Numbered from the stretch's first letter, positions 17,296-25,961 are shown. The stretch: 64,000 nucleotides of DNA from Actinomycetales bacterium (GCA_020444245.1 JAHLLI010000013.1:62001-126000); one strand, 5' to 3'. A program made the numbers and translations. Notes: generated from the letters alone by a model not told the origin.

Positions 17296-17627
17296 GAGGC
17301 CGCCGCCCGCCGGATCAGGGCGGCGGTGGGCAGGGCGGCCGCGAGGCGCTCGTGCGCGTCGGGGGCCAGCGTGTAGTCCACCCAGCGCCCGCGCCGGGCC
17401 GTGGTGACCAGGCCCGCGTCGCGCAGGACCTTGAGGTGGTAGCTGAGCAGGTTCGACGCGACCGGCACCAGCGCCCGCAGGTCGCACACGCACCGTGTCC
17501 CGTCGCCGAGCCGGTCGAGCACCGCCCAGCGCACCGGGTCCGAGACCGCGGCGAGCAGCTCGAGGGACGCCTCCTGCGTCGCCGCGCGCCGCTCAGGGCT
17601 CACTTCAAACCTGATTGATTCAGCCAC
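17292..17627 (-). CDS. ArsR family metal/metalloid-responsive repressor
   Basis: A 111-residue winged-helix repressor. The recognition helix segment is NLLSYHLKVLRDAGLV, followed by a wing ARRGRWVDYTL. RCVCDL at residues 45-50 places Cys 46 and Cys 48 in the alpha-3 position used by As(III)/Sb(III)-responsive ArsR proteins and by some Cd/Pb sensors. The start is a GTG at 17627 only 6 bp after a TATAGT -10 box, so the transcript is probably leaderless. It is the first gene of the cluster down to 12622 and overlaps the permease gene by 4 bp. The ligand may be a trivalent metalloid or a thiol-reactive species. Confidence 0.93.
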   Translation of the reverse strand: MAESIRFEVSPERRAATQEASLELLAAVSDPVRWAVLDRLGDGTRCVCDLRALVPVASNLLSYHLKVLRDAGLVTTARRGRWVDYTLAPDAHERLAAALPTAALIRRAAAS

Positions 17628-17633
17628 CCTTGA

Positions 17634-17639
17634 ACTATA
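17634..17639 (-). promoter_or_regulatory. -10 box of the leaderless arsR transcript
   Basis: TATAGT on the minus strand, 6 bases before the GTG start, leaves no room for a ribosome site, so transcription probably starts at the GTG. The -35 region would fall inside the neighbouring inverted repeat at 17662-17671 or just before it. Confidence 0.55.
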
Positions 17640-17671
17640 GGTCCTCGGCGCGCGGACGTGTCGAGGACCTA
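17638..17671. promoter_or_regulatory. Inverted repeat between DUF4386 gene and arsR
   Basis: TAGGTCCTCG and CGAGGACCTA form perfect 10-bp arms around 14 bases. It begins 3 bp after the DUF4386 stop and overlaps the arsR -10 box, so it can act as that gene's terminator, as the ArsR operator, or both. Confidence 0.55.
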
Positions 17672-17673
17672 CG

Positions 17674-18393
17674 TCACGCGGCGACCGGCACCTGCGCAGC
17701 GGCCTCGCCGGCCGGGCGCCCGGCGTCGTCCCGCAGACCCTTCAGCGTCATCCAGAGCCCGAGCGAGAGCTCCCAGACGAAGATCGGCGCGACGGCCAGG
17801 GCCGACCAGGTCGACGTCTGCTCGTTCGCACCGAAGATCGAGGCGGCCACCGCAGTCAGGTGCAGCGGCGCCCCGACGAGCCCCAGCAGTGGGATCGCCC
17901 GCGGGACCAGGCGCGAGGTGTACATCAGCGAGCCGAGCAGGAGGGCGTTGATCCCCGCCATGAGGCCCGGCCCCAGCAGGAAGGTCCAGTCGCGGACGGC
18001 GACCAGCGACTGCGCGACGGCGAGCCGGGCGCCGGCATCGCCGGCCACCCCGTCCCCACCGGCCTGGCGCAGGGTGACGACCGCGAGCAGGCTCACCACC
18101 CCGACCACGATGATCGCCGCCTCCATCAGCCGCGAGGCCACGAACCCGAGCGCCCTGGCCTCGCCGCGCCTGCGGATCACGGGGAACAGCACGACGGCGG
18201 TCCCGATGCAGGCGGCCGCGTTCACCAGGTCGAGCACCGCTCCCCAGGTGACCTCGACGTCCGCACCCGGACCCACCACGTACCCGGGGTCCTCCAGCAC
18301 GGGAGCGAGCAGCAGCAGGGCGGGGATCGACGAGACGAACGTGACCAGGTAGAGCAGGCCGGCGACCAGGCCGGCGCGGCGGTGGGGCTGCAT
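17674..18393 (-). CDS. DUF4386 family membrane protein
   Basis: A 239-residue protein with about six membrane helices matching the DUF4386 layout: an N-terminal RRAGLVAGLLYLVTFVSSIPALLLL, a central VLDLVNAAACIGTAVVLFPVIRR, and a late LLLGSLMYTSRLVPRAIPLLGLVGAPLHL. The ATG at 18393 has GAGGAG 6 bp upstream. It is divergent from a TetR gene with two matching palindromes in the gap, a frequent pairing for this family. Function unknown; expression is probably repressed by that TetR. Confidence 0.85.
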   Translation of the reverse strand: MQPHRRAGLVAGLLYLVTFVSSIPALLLLAPVLEDPGYVVGPGADVEVTWGAVLDLVNAAACIGTAVVLFPVIRRRGEARALGFVASRLMEAAIIVVGVVSLLAVVTLRQAGGDGVAGDAGARLAVAQSLVAVRDWTFLLGPGLMAGINALLLGSLMYTSRLVPRAIPLLGLVGAPLHLTAVAASIFGANEQTSTWSALAVAPIFVWELSLGLWMTLKGLRDDAGRPAGEAAAQVPVAA

Positions 18394-18412
18394 GGCGACT
18401 CCTCGTCCGGAG

Positions 18413-18461
18413 GTGTACGACGTACACCGGAGGCGTCGACGCTAAGGTGTACGATGTACGC
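18413..18461. promoter_or_regulatory. Two TetR operators between DUF4386 and tetR genes
   Basis: GTGTACGACGTACAC at 18413-18427 is a perfect palindrome with a one-base centre. GTGTACGATGTACGC at 18447-18461 matches it at 12 of 15 positions. The two are 34 bp apart, one in front of each divergent gene. Confidence 0.75.
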
Positions 18462-18493
18462 TTGTCAAGGAGTCCCACCGCCGGGAGGCCACG

Positions 18494-19192
18494 ATGCCCG
18501 GGCCGACCGGCCGACGTCCGCGGCTCAACCGCGACCGGGTGCTGCACGCCGCGGTGGCACTCGCCGACGAGGTCGGGCTCGAGGCATTGAGCATGCGCCG
18601 CCTCGCGGCGGAGCTCGACGTGGTCCCCATGGCGTTGTACAAGCACGTCGCGGACAAGGAGGCGCTGCTCGACGGCATGGTCGACGTCGTGGTCGGCGAG
18701 ATCGAGCCACCTGCCCCCGGCGTCGAGTGGCGCGACGCCGTGCGCGGGCGCGTGCTGTCCGCCCGTCGCGCCCTGCTGCGCCACCCCTGGGCGCGGCGAG
18801 CGCTGGAGACCCGCACCACCCGGACGGCGGCGGTGCTCGACCAGATGGACGCGACGGCCGCCGCCTTCCTGACCGGTGGGTTCTCGGCGGAGCTGACCCA
18901 CCACGTCATGCACGCACTCGGCAGCCGGATGTGGGGCTTCACCCAGGAGCTGTTCGACGACCCCGCCGCCCAGGGGCCCGCCGCCCCGCCGGACCCCGCG
19001 ACGATGCGCGCCATGGCCGAGCGGTACCCGCACATCGCCGCGATCGCGCTCACGACGACCCACGAGGACGGCACCGTCGTCGGACGCGGCTGCGACGACC
19101 AGGCGGAGTTCGAGTTCGCGCTCGACCTCATGCTCGACGGCTTCGCCCGGCTGCACGAGCAGGGTTGGCGGCCCCCGCAGCCCGCGGTCTGA
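18494..19192 (+). CDS. TetR family regulator (tetracycline-repressor-like C-terminus)
   Basis: A 232-residue regulator. The helix-turn-helix lies at about residues 12-58 (RDRVLHAAVALADEVGLEALSMRRLAAEL then MALYKHVADKEALLDGM), with the ALYKHV/DKEALLDG pattern typical of the TetR class that carries a TetR_C-type ligand domain. The C-terminal half holds long helices and HHVMHALGSRMWGF. The ATG follows a GGGAGG-like site by several bases. It is divergent from the DUF4386 gene, with two operators between them, so autoregulation and repression of that gene are likely. Confidence 0.9.
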   Translation: MPGPTGRRPRLNRDRVLHAAVALADEVGLEALSMRRLAAELDVVPMALYKHVADKEALLDGMVDVVVGEIEPPAPGVEWRDAVRGRVLSARRALLRHPWARRALETRTTRTAAVLDQMDATAAAFLTGGFSAELTHHVMHALGSRMWGFTQELFDDPAAQGPAAPPDPATMRAMAERYPHIAAIALTTTHEDGTVVGRGCDDQAEFEFALDLMLDGFARLHEQGWRPPQPAV

Positions 19193-19269
19193 GCGACGTC
19201 GCGGGGCGCGCGCGGCCGGGCCGGTCTAGCGTGGTCGGCGCTCCGCGAGCACCCGACCAGGAGAATCCC

Positions 19270-21639
19270 GTGAAGCCCACGTACCGCCTCGACTCCCGCC
19301 CGGTGGCCGACCCGCGTGCCGTCGTGGTCGGCGACCACTACCGGATCACCGTGCTCACCGAAGGGCTGGTGCGCCTCGAGCACTCCCCCGACGGCCGGTT
19401 CGAGGACCGCGCGTCCACGTTCGCGATCAACCGCGCGCTGCCGGTGCCGGAGTTCACCGTGCACGACCGCGGCGACCACCTCGAGGTCGTCACGTCGCGG
19501 TTCCGCCTCACCTACGACAAGGGCCCGTTCACCACCAGCGGCCTGAGCCTGGCGGTCGGCGGCGGGGTGAGCAGCTACCACTCGGTCTGGCGGTACGGCA
19601 CCGAGCCCACCGACCTCGGCGGCACCGCCCGGACCCTGGACGAGGCCGACGGCGCCATCCCGCTCGAGCCCGGCGTGGCGTCCCGCACCGGGTACGCCGT
19701 GATCGACGACTCGACGTCCTTCTGCTTCGACGACGAGGGCTGGGTCGCACCCCGCCCGCCCGGACGCCAGGACCTGTACGTGTTCGCCTACGGCCACGAC
19801 TACCCCGAGGCGGTCCGGGCCCTGTACGCGGTCTCCGGCCCCACGCCCGTCCTGCCGCGCTGGGCGCTGGGCAACTGGTGGAGCCGGTACTACGCCTACA
19901 CCGCGGACGAGTACCTCGCCCTGATGACCCGGTTCCGCGCCGAGGGGCTGCCGTTCTCGGTCGCGGTGATCGACATGGACTGGCACGTGGTCGACGTGGA
20001 CCCGGTCCACGGCAGCGGCTGGACCGGCTACACCTGGAACCGGGACCTGTTCCCCGACCCCGAGTCGTTGCTGGCCTGGCTGCACGAGCAGGGCCTGCGG
20101 GTGACCCTCAACGTCCACCCGGCCGACGGCGTGCGGTCCTACGAGGACGCCTACCCGGCGATGGCCGCGGCGCTGGGCCTCGACCCGTCCAGCGGCGAGC
20201 CGATCTCGTTCGACGTCACCGACCGGGAGTTCCTCACCGCCTACTTCGAGGTGCTGCACCGCGACCTCGAGGCCCAGGGCGTGGACTTCTGGTGGCTGGA
20301 CTGGCAGTCCGGGCCGCACTCCCGGGTCGCCGGCATCGACCCGCTGTGGATGCTCAACCACTTCCACTACCTGGACAACGCGCGCGGCGGCCGCCGGGCG
20401 CTGACCTTCTCGCGCTACGCCGGGCCGGGCAGCCACCGCTACCCCGTCGGGTTCTCCGGCGACACCGTGATCTCCTGGGCGTCGCTCGCCTTCCAGCCGC
20501 ACTTCACCGCGACCGCGAGCAACATCGGCTACGGCTGGTGGAGCCACGACATCGGCGGGCACTTCTTCGGCACGAAGGACGACGAGCTCGCCACCCGGTG
20601 GCTCCAGCTCGGCACGTTCTCCCCCCTGCTGCGCCTGCACTCCGGCTCCAACGAGTTCACCACCAAAGAGCCGTGGTCCTTCGAGCCGGAGGCTGCTGCG
20701 GTGATGACCGCGTTCCTGAGGCTGCGCCACCGACTGGTCCCCTACCTGCACGCCATGAACCACCGGGCCGCGGCGGGCACCCCGCTCGTGCTGCCGATGT
20801 ACCACGGCTGGCCCGAGGTCGAGCAGGCCTACCGGGTACCGAACCAGTACCTGTTCGGCACCGAGCTGATGGTCGCGGCGATCACCGAGCCGGCCGACCG
20901 CCGCACGCGTCTGGGCCGGGTGGCCGCCTGGCTGCCGCCGGGCACCTGGGTGGACCTGCTCACCGACCTGGTCTACGACGGCGACCGCGAGATCCACCTG
21001 CACCGCGACCTGACGGCCGTCCCGGTGCTGGCACCGGCCGGCGCGATCGTGCCGCTGGACGGCGCCGAGATCCCCGGCAACGACCCGGTGAACCCCGAGC
21101 ACCTGGAGGTCCTGGTGGTGGTGGGCGCCGACGGGGCGTTCACGCTCGTCGAGGACGACGGCTCACGCGACGGCACCACGTCCCGCACCCGGTTGGCCTT
21201 CGACCAGGCGTCCGGCACGTTCACCGTCACCCCACCCGACGGACCGACCGACCACCTCCCGGCGACCCGCGCCTGGACGGTCACGTTCCCCGCCGTGGGC
21301 GACGGCAGCCCCAGCGTGACGATCGACGGCTCAGCGGCCGTCGCCGAGGTGCGTCACGAGGGCACCCGCCTGCGGGTCCGCGTCGACGACGTCCCCGTCG
21401 CAGCACCGCTCACCGTGTCTCTGGGGGCCGAGCCCCGGGTGAGCCCCAACGACGTGCACGGCCGGCTGTTCGCCCTGCTGGACCGCGCTCAGATCGAGTA
21501 CGAGCTCAAGAGCAGGGTGCTCGAGGCCGCCACCCGGGACCGGCCGCTCGCCCTACGCGCCGCGGAGGTGATGGCCCTGGAGCTCGAACCCGCCCTGGCG
21601 AGCGCGGTCGCGGAGGTCCTCCTCGCGCAGGCCGGGTAG
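19270..21639 (+). CDS. Glycoside hydrolase family 31 alpha-glycosidase
   Basis: A 789-residue GH31 enzyme, which cleaves alpha-glucosides, alpha-xylosides or related bonds with retention. The N-terminal beta domain is followed by the barrel: WALGNWWSRYYAYT near residue 200, IDMDWH near 237, nucleophile Asp in FWWLDWQSG near 345, acid/base Asp in GFSGDTVISWASL near 398, and GYGWWSHDIGGHFFG. The C-terminal beta domains follow. The GTG at 19270 has AGGAG 7 bp upstream. No signal peptide, so it acts in the cytoplasm on imported oligosaccharides. It stands alone, without a transporter nearby, and I cannot assign alpha-xylosidase versus alpha-glucosidase. Confidence 0.93.
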   Translation: MKPTYRLDSRPVADPRAVVVGDHYRITVLTEGLVRLEHSPDGRFEDRASTFAINRALPVPEFTVHDRGDHLEVVTSRFRLTYDKGPFTTSGLSLAVGGGVSSYHSVWRYGTEPTDLGGTARTLDEADGAIPLEPGVASRTGYAVIDDSTSFCFDDEGWVAPRPPGRQDLYVFAYGHDYPEAVRALYAVSGPTPVLPRWALGNWWSRYYAYTADEYLALMTRFRAEGLPFSVAVIDMDWHVVDVDPVHGSGWTGYTWNRDLFPDPESLLAWLHEQGLRVTLNVHPADGVRSYEDAYPAMAAALGLDPSSGEPISFDVTDREFLTAYFEVLHRDLEAQGVDFWWLDWQSGPHSRVAGIDPLWMLNHFHYLDNARGGRRALTFSRYAGPGSHRYPVGFSGDTVISWASLAFQPHFTATASNIGYGWWSHDIGGHFFGTKDDELATRWLQLGTFSPLLRLHSGSNEFTTKEPWSFEPEAAAVMTAFLRLRHRLVPYLHAMNHRAAAGTPLVLPMYHGWPEVEQAYRVPNQYLFGTELMVAAITEPADRRTRLGRVAAWLPPGTWVDLLTDLVYDGDREIHLHRDLTAVPVLAPAGAIVPLDGAEIPGNDPVNPEHLEVLVVVGADGAFTLVEDDGSRDGTTSRTRLAFDQASGTFTVTPPDGPTDHLPATRAWTVTFPAVGDGSPSVTIDGSAAVAEVRHEGTRLRVRVDDVPVAAPLTVSLGAEPRVSPNDVHGRLFALLDRAQIEYELKSRVLEAATRDRPLALRAAEVMALELEPALASAVAEVLLAQAG

Positions 21640-21661
21640 CGGGCCGACCCCGCGCCGGCGG

Positions 21662-23911
21662 TCAGCCCGCACCACTCGCGGTGGACAGGTGCAGCCCCAG
21701 GTCGGGCTCCGGGCCCGGGCGGGCGAACAGGTAGCCCTGCGCCAGGTCGCACCCGCTCCTGCGGAGCGCCTCGAGGTGGCCGACCTGCTCGACGCCCTCC
21801 CCGATGACCGCGAGACCGAACGCGTGCCCGGCGTCCACGACCAGCCGGACCAGTGCGGCGGAGGCCGGGTCCTCGGCCGCGACCAGGCTCCGGTCGATCT
21901 TGAGGGAGTCCGCCGCCAGGTGCTGGAGCTGCGCGATCGAGGTGTACCCGGTGCCGAAGTCGTCGATGCTGACCGCGACGCCGAGCGCACGCAGCTCGCG
22001 CAGGCGCGCGACCACGGACGGCTGGTCCACGAGCACGGTCTCGGTGATCTCCAGGACGAGGCGCCGGGCGTCCAGGCCAGACCCCGCGAGGGCTGACACG
22101 ACGTCCGACACGACGTCAGGGTCGGCCAGGTGCCGCGCGGACAGGTTCACGGCCACCGCGACACCCGCGCCGGGCCCGCCCCAGGAGGCTGCCCGGGCGG
22201 TCGCCTCCTGCAGCACCCAGCGGTCCAGGTCGCAGATCAAGCACGACATCTCAGCCGTGGGGATGAACTCGTCCGGTGGGACCAGGCCGTGGCCGGGGCG
22301 TTCCCAGCGCAGCAGCGCCTCGACGCACACGACGGCACCGGAGACGACGTCGACGATCGGCTGGTAGTGGACGAGGAACTCGCCACGGTCCAGACCGGCG
22401 CGGATCGCCTGCTCGAGCTCGACCCGGGCACGGTGCTCGCGCCGCAGCTGGTCGTCGAATATCTCGACGCGGCCGCGGCCCCTGGCCTTCGCCCGGTACG
22501 CCGCGGCGTCGGCCTCGTGCAGCAGCACGCCGGCGTCCGCTCCGGGGCCCCGGGCGACGGCCACCCCGATGCTCGCGCCCACGACGACCTCCCGCGTGCC
22601 CACGGCGACGGGCCTGCGCAGCGCCGCGAGCATCCGTTCGGCGAGGTCGACGAGCGACTCCTCGTCGGCAGGCCCCTCGACGAGCACCACGAACTCGTCG
22701 CCGCCCAGCCGGCCGACCGTGTCCCCGGCCCGGGCCCGCTCCCGCATGCGGCGTGCCGCCTCGCGGAGCACCTCGTCGCCGGCCGCGTGCCCGTGCGTGT
22801 CGTTGACCGCCTTGAAGTCGTCGAGGTCGATGAACAGCAGCCCGACCAACGCCCCGGACCGGCCCGCCCGGCTCAGCGCGAGCTCGATGAGCTCCACCGC
22901 GTGCGCCCGGTTGGCCAGCTCGGTCAGCGAGTCGTGAGCCGCCTGGTGGGCCAGGTGGCTGCGGGCGAGGTCGCGCGCCGCGGCGGCCGCCTCGATCTCG
23001 CGAGCGGACAGGTACATCCGCGCGGCGACGAGGCCGAACAGCACGACCGAGCAGCCGGTCACCGGCCATGCGTCGAGCCTGCCGCCCAGCACCAGCTCGA
23101 CCGCGAGCGCTCCCGGCGCGACGAGGACCGCGAGCGTCAGGGCGGCGAGCCGCCGCCCTGTGAGCGCCCGCGGCTCCGCGCCGGGCTCGGCGATCGCCGT
23201 CATCGAGGGGTGCAGCGCAGCCGCGCCCCACAGCACGTAGGAGGCCAGCCAGAGCAGGTCCAGGCCACCGCCGTCGTAGCCCGAGGTCGAGTCCAGCACC
23301 GTGAAGGTGGTGTCGACCACCAGGAGCAGCGCGACGGCGGTCGAGAGCAGCCAGAAGGCAGCACTCCGTGCACCGGGTCCCACCAGGAGCCGGACGAGGA
23401 ACGCCAGCAGGACGATGTCGGCCAGCGGGTACGCCGTCGCGATGAGCCGCGAGACCAGCGCCTCGTCGGTCGCCTCGGCCAGCGGCGCTGCGATCGTCAG
23501 CCACGACAACAGCCCGAGGGCGACGGTGATGAGCGCGCTGTCGACCAGCCCGGCCAGGTCGCGCCCGCGGCGGCGGGCCCTGACCAGGACCGCCAGCCCC
23601 ACCACGATCAGCCCGTAGCCGGCGAGGTAGTACACGTCCGCCAGCGACGGGAACGGCGACACGCCCAGGACGTCCTCGTACCAGGAGTAGACCGTGTCGG
23701 CCACGACCCAGGACAGCTGCCCCGCCGCCATCCAGAGCCAGGCCGCCGCTCGCCTCGGCCGGTGGCGTCGGACCCCGACGACGATCGCCAGCACCGCGGA
23801 CATGCCCACCACGAGGTATGCGACGTCCCGTGGCAGACCCTCCGGCAGCGTGAGGTACCCGGCGATGACGACCACGCCACCCACCAGGTACGCGCGCAAG
23901 ATCCGGTCCAC
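21662..23911 (-). CDS. Membrane-bound GGDEF-EAL cyclic di-GMP protein
   Basis: A 749-residue protein. Residues 1-310 hold about nine to ten membrane helices of unknown sensory type. GGDEF runs from about 325 to 490 with RLGGDEF near 403 and an RAGD I-site five residues upstream. EAL runs from about 500 to 735 with VEALLRW near 529, NLSARHL, ITETVL, DDFGTGYTS and GEGVE. All residues needed for cyclase and phosphodiesterase activity appear present, so it may switch between making and degrading cyclic di-GMP. The GTG start lacks a clear ribosome site. Convergent with GH31. Confidence 0.92.
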   Translation of the reverse strand: MDRILRAYLVGGVVVIAGYLTLPEGLPRDVAYLVVGMSAVLAIVVGVRRHRPRRAAAWLWMAAGQLSWVVADTVYSWYEDVLGVSPFPSLADVYYLAGYGLIVVGLAVLVRARRRGRDLAGLVDSALITVALGLLSWLTIAAPLAEATDEALVSRLIATAYPLADIVLLAFLVRLLVGPGARSAAFWLLSTAVALLLVVDTTFTVLDSTSGYDGGGLDLLWLASYVLWGAAALHPSMTAIAEPGAEPRALTGRRLAALTLAVLVAPGALAVELVLGGRLDAWPVTGCSVVLFGLVAARMYLSAREIEAAAAARDLARSHLAHQAAHDSLTELANRAHAVELIELALSRAGRSGALVGLLFIDLDDFKAVNDTHGHAAGDEVLREAARRMRERARAGDTVGRLGGDEFVVLVEGPADEESLVDLAERMLAALRRPVAVGTREVVVGASIGVAVARGPGADAGVLLHEADAAAYRAKARGRGRVEIFDDQLRREHRARVELEQAIRAGLDRGEFLVHYQPIVDVVSGAVVCVEALLRWERPGHGLVPPDEFIPTAEMSCLICDLDRWVLQEATARAASWGGPGAGVAVAVNLSARHLADPDVVSDVVSALAGSGLDARRLVLEITETVLVDQPSVVARLRELRALGVAVSIDDFGTGYTSIAQLQHLAADSLKIDRSLVAAEDPASAALVRLVVDAGHAFGLAVIGEGVEQVGHLEALRRSGCDLAQGYLFARPGPEPDLGLHLSTASGAG

Positions 23912-23989
23912 ACCGTGACATCGGCCGCCGCTCGGCGGGCGTGAGCGGTGCGCGCGACGTCCCGGAACCGTCGGGAGACCCCGAGCCGG

Positions 23990-24733
23990 CTAGACCTGGC
24001 TCATCCCGCCGTCCACGACCAGCTCGGCGCCCGCGACGAAGCTGGACTCGTCGCTGGCCAGGAACGTCACGGCGGCCGCGATCTCCTCCGGCCGCCCGAT
24101 CCGGCCCACCGGGATCTGCGCCGCGACCTGCGCGATGACGTCGGTGTCGCCGGCGAAGAAGTCCGAGAAGCCCTGCGTGCTCGTCGGACCGGGGCTGACC
24201 GCGTTGGCCCGGATCCGCCGGTCGCGCAGCTCCGCGGTCAGGGTGCGCGCGAGCGACCGGACGGCGGCCTTGGTCGCGTTGTACACTGCGTGCCCGGGGC
24301 CACCGTTGTGCGCCGCGATCGACGCGGTGAGCACGATCGTCCCCCCGTCGCGCATCAGCGGGACCACCGCTCGCGCGGTGAGGAACGCGCCGCGGAAGTT
24401 GAGGTTCGCGACCGCGTCGAACGCCTCCGGCGTCATGTCGACGATCGCCGTCGCGGGCACGTCCCGTCCGGCGTTCACGACGAGCACGTCCACGGGGCTG
24501 CCGATCGCCCGCAGACGCTCGGCGAGCGCATCGAGGTCGGCGACCTCCCCCGCGTCTCCGCGGACCCCGCTGACCCGCGGACCCAGTGCCTTCACCGTCT
24601 CGTCGAGCTCGCCCTGGAAGGGCGACGTCACGACGACGTCGGCACCCTCGGCGACGAACCGCGCCGCCACGGCCCGCCCGATCCCGGCCGTGCCCGCGGT
24701 CACCACCGCGAGCCTGCCCTCCAGCAGCCCCAT
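23990..24733 (-). CDS. Short-chain dehydrogenase/reductase
   Basis: A 247-residue classical SDR. The dinucleotide motif is TAGTAGIGRAVA near residue 13, followed by VNAG, the catalytic Ser in LTASIAAH and the YNATK pair near 155, and a C-terminal SPGPTSTQG. The ATG at 24733 has GGAGG 7 bp upstream and overlaps the stop of a short upstream ORF as TGATG. It is divergent from the LacI gene of the rhamnoside cluster, with two LacI-type sites in the gap, so it may belong to that regulon and oxidise a sugar or sugar lactone precursor; this is inference. Confidence 0.9.
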   Translation of the reverse strand: MGLLEGRLAVVTAGTAGIGRAVAARFVAEGADVVVTSPFQGELDETVKALGPRVSGVRGDAGEVADLDALAERLRAIGSPVDVLVVNAGRDVPATAIVDMTPEAFDAVANLNFRGAFLTARAVVPLMRDGGTIVLTASIAAHNGGPGHAVYNATKAAVRSLARTLTAELRDRRIRANAVSPGPTSTQGFSDFFAGDTDVIAQVAAQIPVGRIGRPEEIAAAVTFLASDESSFVAGAELVVDGGMSQV

Positions 24734-24831
24734 CACGTCTCCTCCGGGTAGTGCACGCCGATCTGCCGGCGCGCCTCGTCCAGCACCTCGAGCACACCGA
24801 CCGCGGCCGGCGGCAGCGCCGGGCTCTCCAC
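24733..24831 (-). CDS. Short ORF translationally coupled to the SDR gene
   Basis: A 32-codon frame from a GTG at 24831, ending EVLDEARRQIGVHYPEET with a stop that overlaps the SDR start (TGATG). The frame stays open back to a TAG at 24895-24897, giving at most 53 codons. The sequence looks like the C-terminal helix of a larger cytoplasmic enzyme, such as an oxidoreductase of the Gfo/Idh type, so it may be a remnant of a deleted gene or a genuine short leader cistron. Codon use fits coding sequence. Low certainty. Confidence 0.35.
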   Translation of the reverse strand: MESPALPPAAVGVLEVLDEARRQIGVHYPEET

Positions 24832-24860
24832 CGGGCCCTCGGCCGGACTGCCTCCGCGCT

Positions 24861-24884
24861 TGAAAGTTCCGTGCGCAAGTTTCG
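24861..24884. promoter_or_regulatory. Two LacI-type half-palindromic sites before lacI-like gene and SDR
   Basis: TGAAAGTTCCG at 24861-24871 and CGCAAGTTTCG at 24874-24884 match the palindrome CGAAAGTTTCG at 9 and 10 of 11 positions. The complement of that exact palindrome occurs at 26113-26123 before the transporter operon. They lie between the divergent SDR and LacI genes. Confidence 0.6.
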
Positions 24885-24953
24885 TGTCGCTATCCTAGGC
24901 ATCGTGGCGGGCGTGGTCAACGGTCGCCGAACGCGTTCGGGAGCGGGTGGGAC

Positions 24954-25961
24954 GTGGCAGACAGGTCCGTCACGATCGCCGAGATCGCCGCGGAGGCCGG
25001 GGTCTCGGTGCCGACGGTGTCCAAGGTGCTCAACGGCCGCAAGGGGGTCTCGCCGGCCACCCGCAGCCACGTCGAGCAGCTGCTCGCCGAGCACGGCTAC
25101 CAGCGCCGGCGCCGTACCGCGCAGCGCACCGGCCTGATCGACTTCGTGATCTCGAGCCTGGACACGCAGTGGGCCGCGGCCCTGCTCCGCGGCGCCCAGC
25201 GCGAGGCGGCCCGACTGGGCGTGGACCTCGTGGTGACCACGACGGACGGCCGCCCGGTGGGCACCCCGGACTGGCTCGACCATCTCGCCGAGCGTGGCTC
25301 GGACGGCGTCGTGCTGATCGTGTCCCGCCTGCTGCCCGCGGCCCGCGAGGAGCTGGCCCGACTGCACATGCCGGTGGTCCTGGTCGACCCGGTCGGCTCC
25401 GGCGACCCGTCGGTGGCGACGGTCGCAGCGACCGACTGGGCGGGGGCCCGCGACGCGACCGACCACCTCATCGCCCTCGGGCACCGGCGGATCGCGATGA
25501 TCACCGGGCCGATCGACCAGTCCTGCCACCTCGATCGCCTCGACGGCTACCGCGCCGCCCTGCAGCGCGCGGGCCTGCCGTTCGACGAGGCACTCGTGCG
25601 GTACGGCGACTCGCTCGTCGGCGGCGGCCTGACCCACGGCCTCGACCTGCTCGCCGCCGACCGACCGCCGACCGCCATCATCAGCGGCTCGGACGAGCAG
25701 GCCTACGGCGTCTACCAGGCTGCCAGGCGCTCCGGGCTGCGGCTGCCGGAGGACCTCTCGGTGGTCGGCTTCGACGACGTCGAGCTGTGCCAGTGGGTCA
25801 CCCCTCAGCTCACCACCGTGCGCCAGCCGCTGGCGGCGATGGCCCGCGAGGCGACCCGCATGGTGGTCGACCTCTCCCGCGACGCCTCGACGCCGGCGCG
25901 CAGGGTGGAGCTCGCCACCTCCGTCGTGGTCCGCGAGTCCACCGCCACCCCCCGCGACTGA
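24954..25961 (+). CDS. LacI family transcriptional regulator of the rhamnoside operon
   Basis: A 335-residue LacI/GalR repressor. The helix-turn-helix at residues 6-28 reads VTIAEIAAEAGVSVPTVSKVLNGRKGVS, with a hinge helix thereafter, and a periplasmic-binding-like sugar domain ending in VVGFDDVELCQWVTPQLTTVRQP. The start is a GTG at 24954. The operator series CGAAAGTTTCG is found before this gene and again before the binding-protein gene at 26252, so it probably represses itself and the transport/rhamnosidase operon until a rhamnose-containing inducer is present. The inducer is inferred from the GH78 gene only. Confidence 0.92.
   Translation: MADRSVTIAEIAAEAGVSVPTVSKVLNGRKGVSPATRSHVEQLLAEHGYQRRRRTAQRTGLIDFVISSLDTQWAAALLRGAQREAARLGVDLVVTTTDGRPVGTPDWLDHLAERGSDGVVLIVSRLLPAAREELARLHMPVVLVDPVGSGDPSVATVAATDWAGARDATDHLIALGHRRIAMITGPIDQSCHLDRLDGYRAALQRAGLPFDEALVRYGDSLVGGGLTHGLDLLAADRPPTAIISGSDEQAYGVYQAARRSGLRLPEDLSVVGFDDVELCQWVTPQLTTVRQPLAAMAREATRMVVDLSRDASTPARRVELATSVVVRESTATPRD

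Noticed and set aside
18442-21102. 886-codon frame antisense to GH31
   Set aside because: Shadow of the GH31 gene; low complexity.
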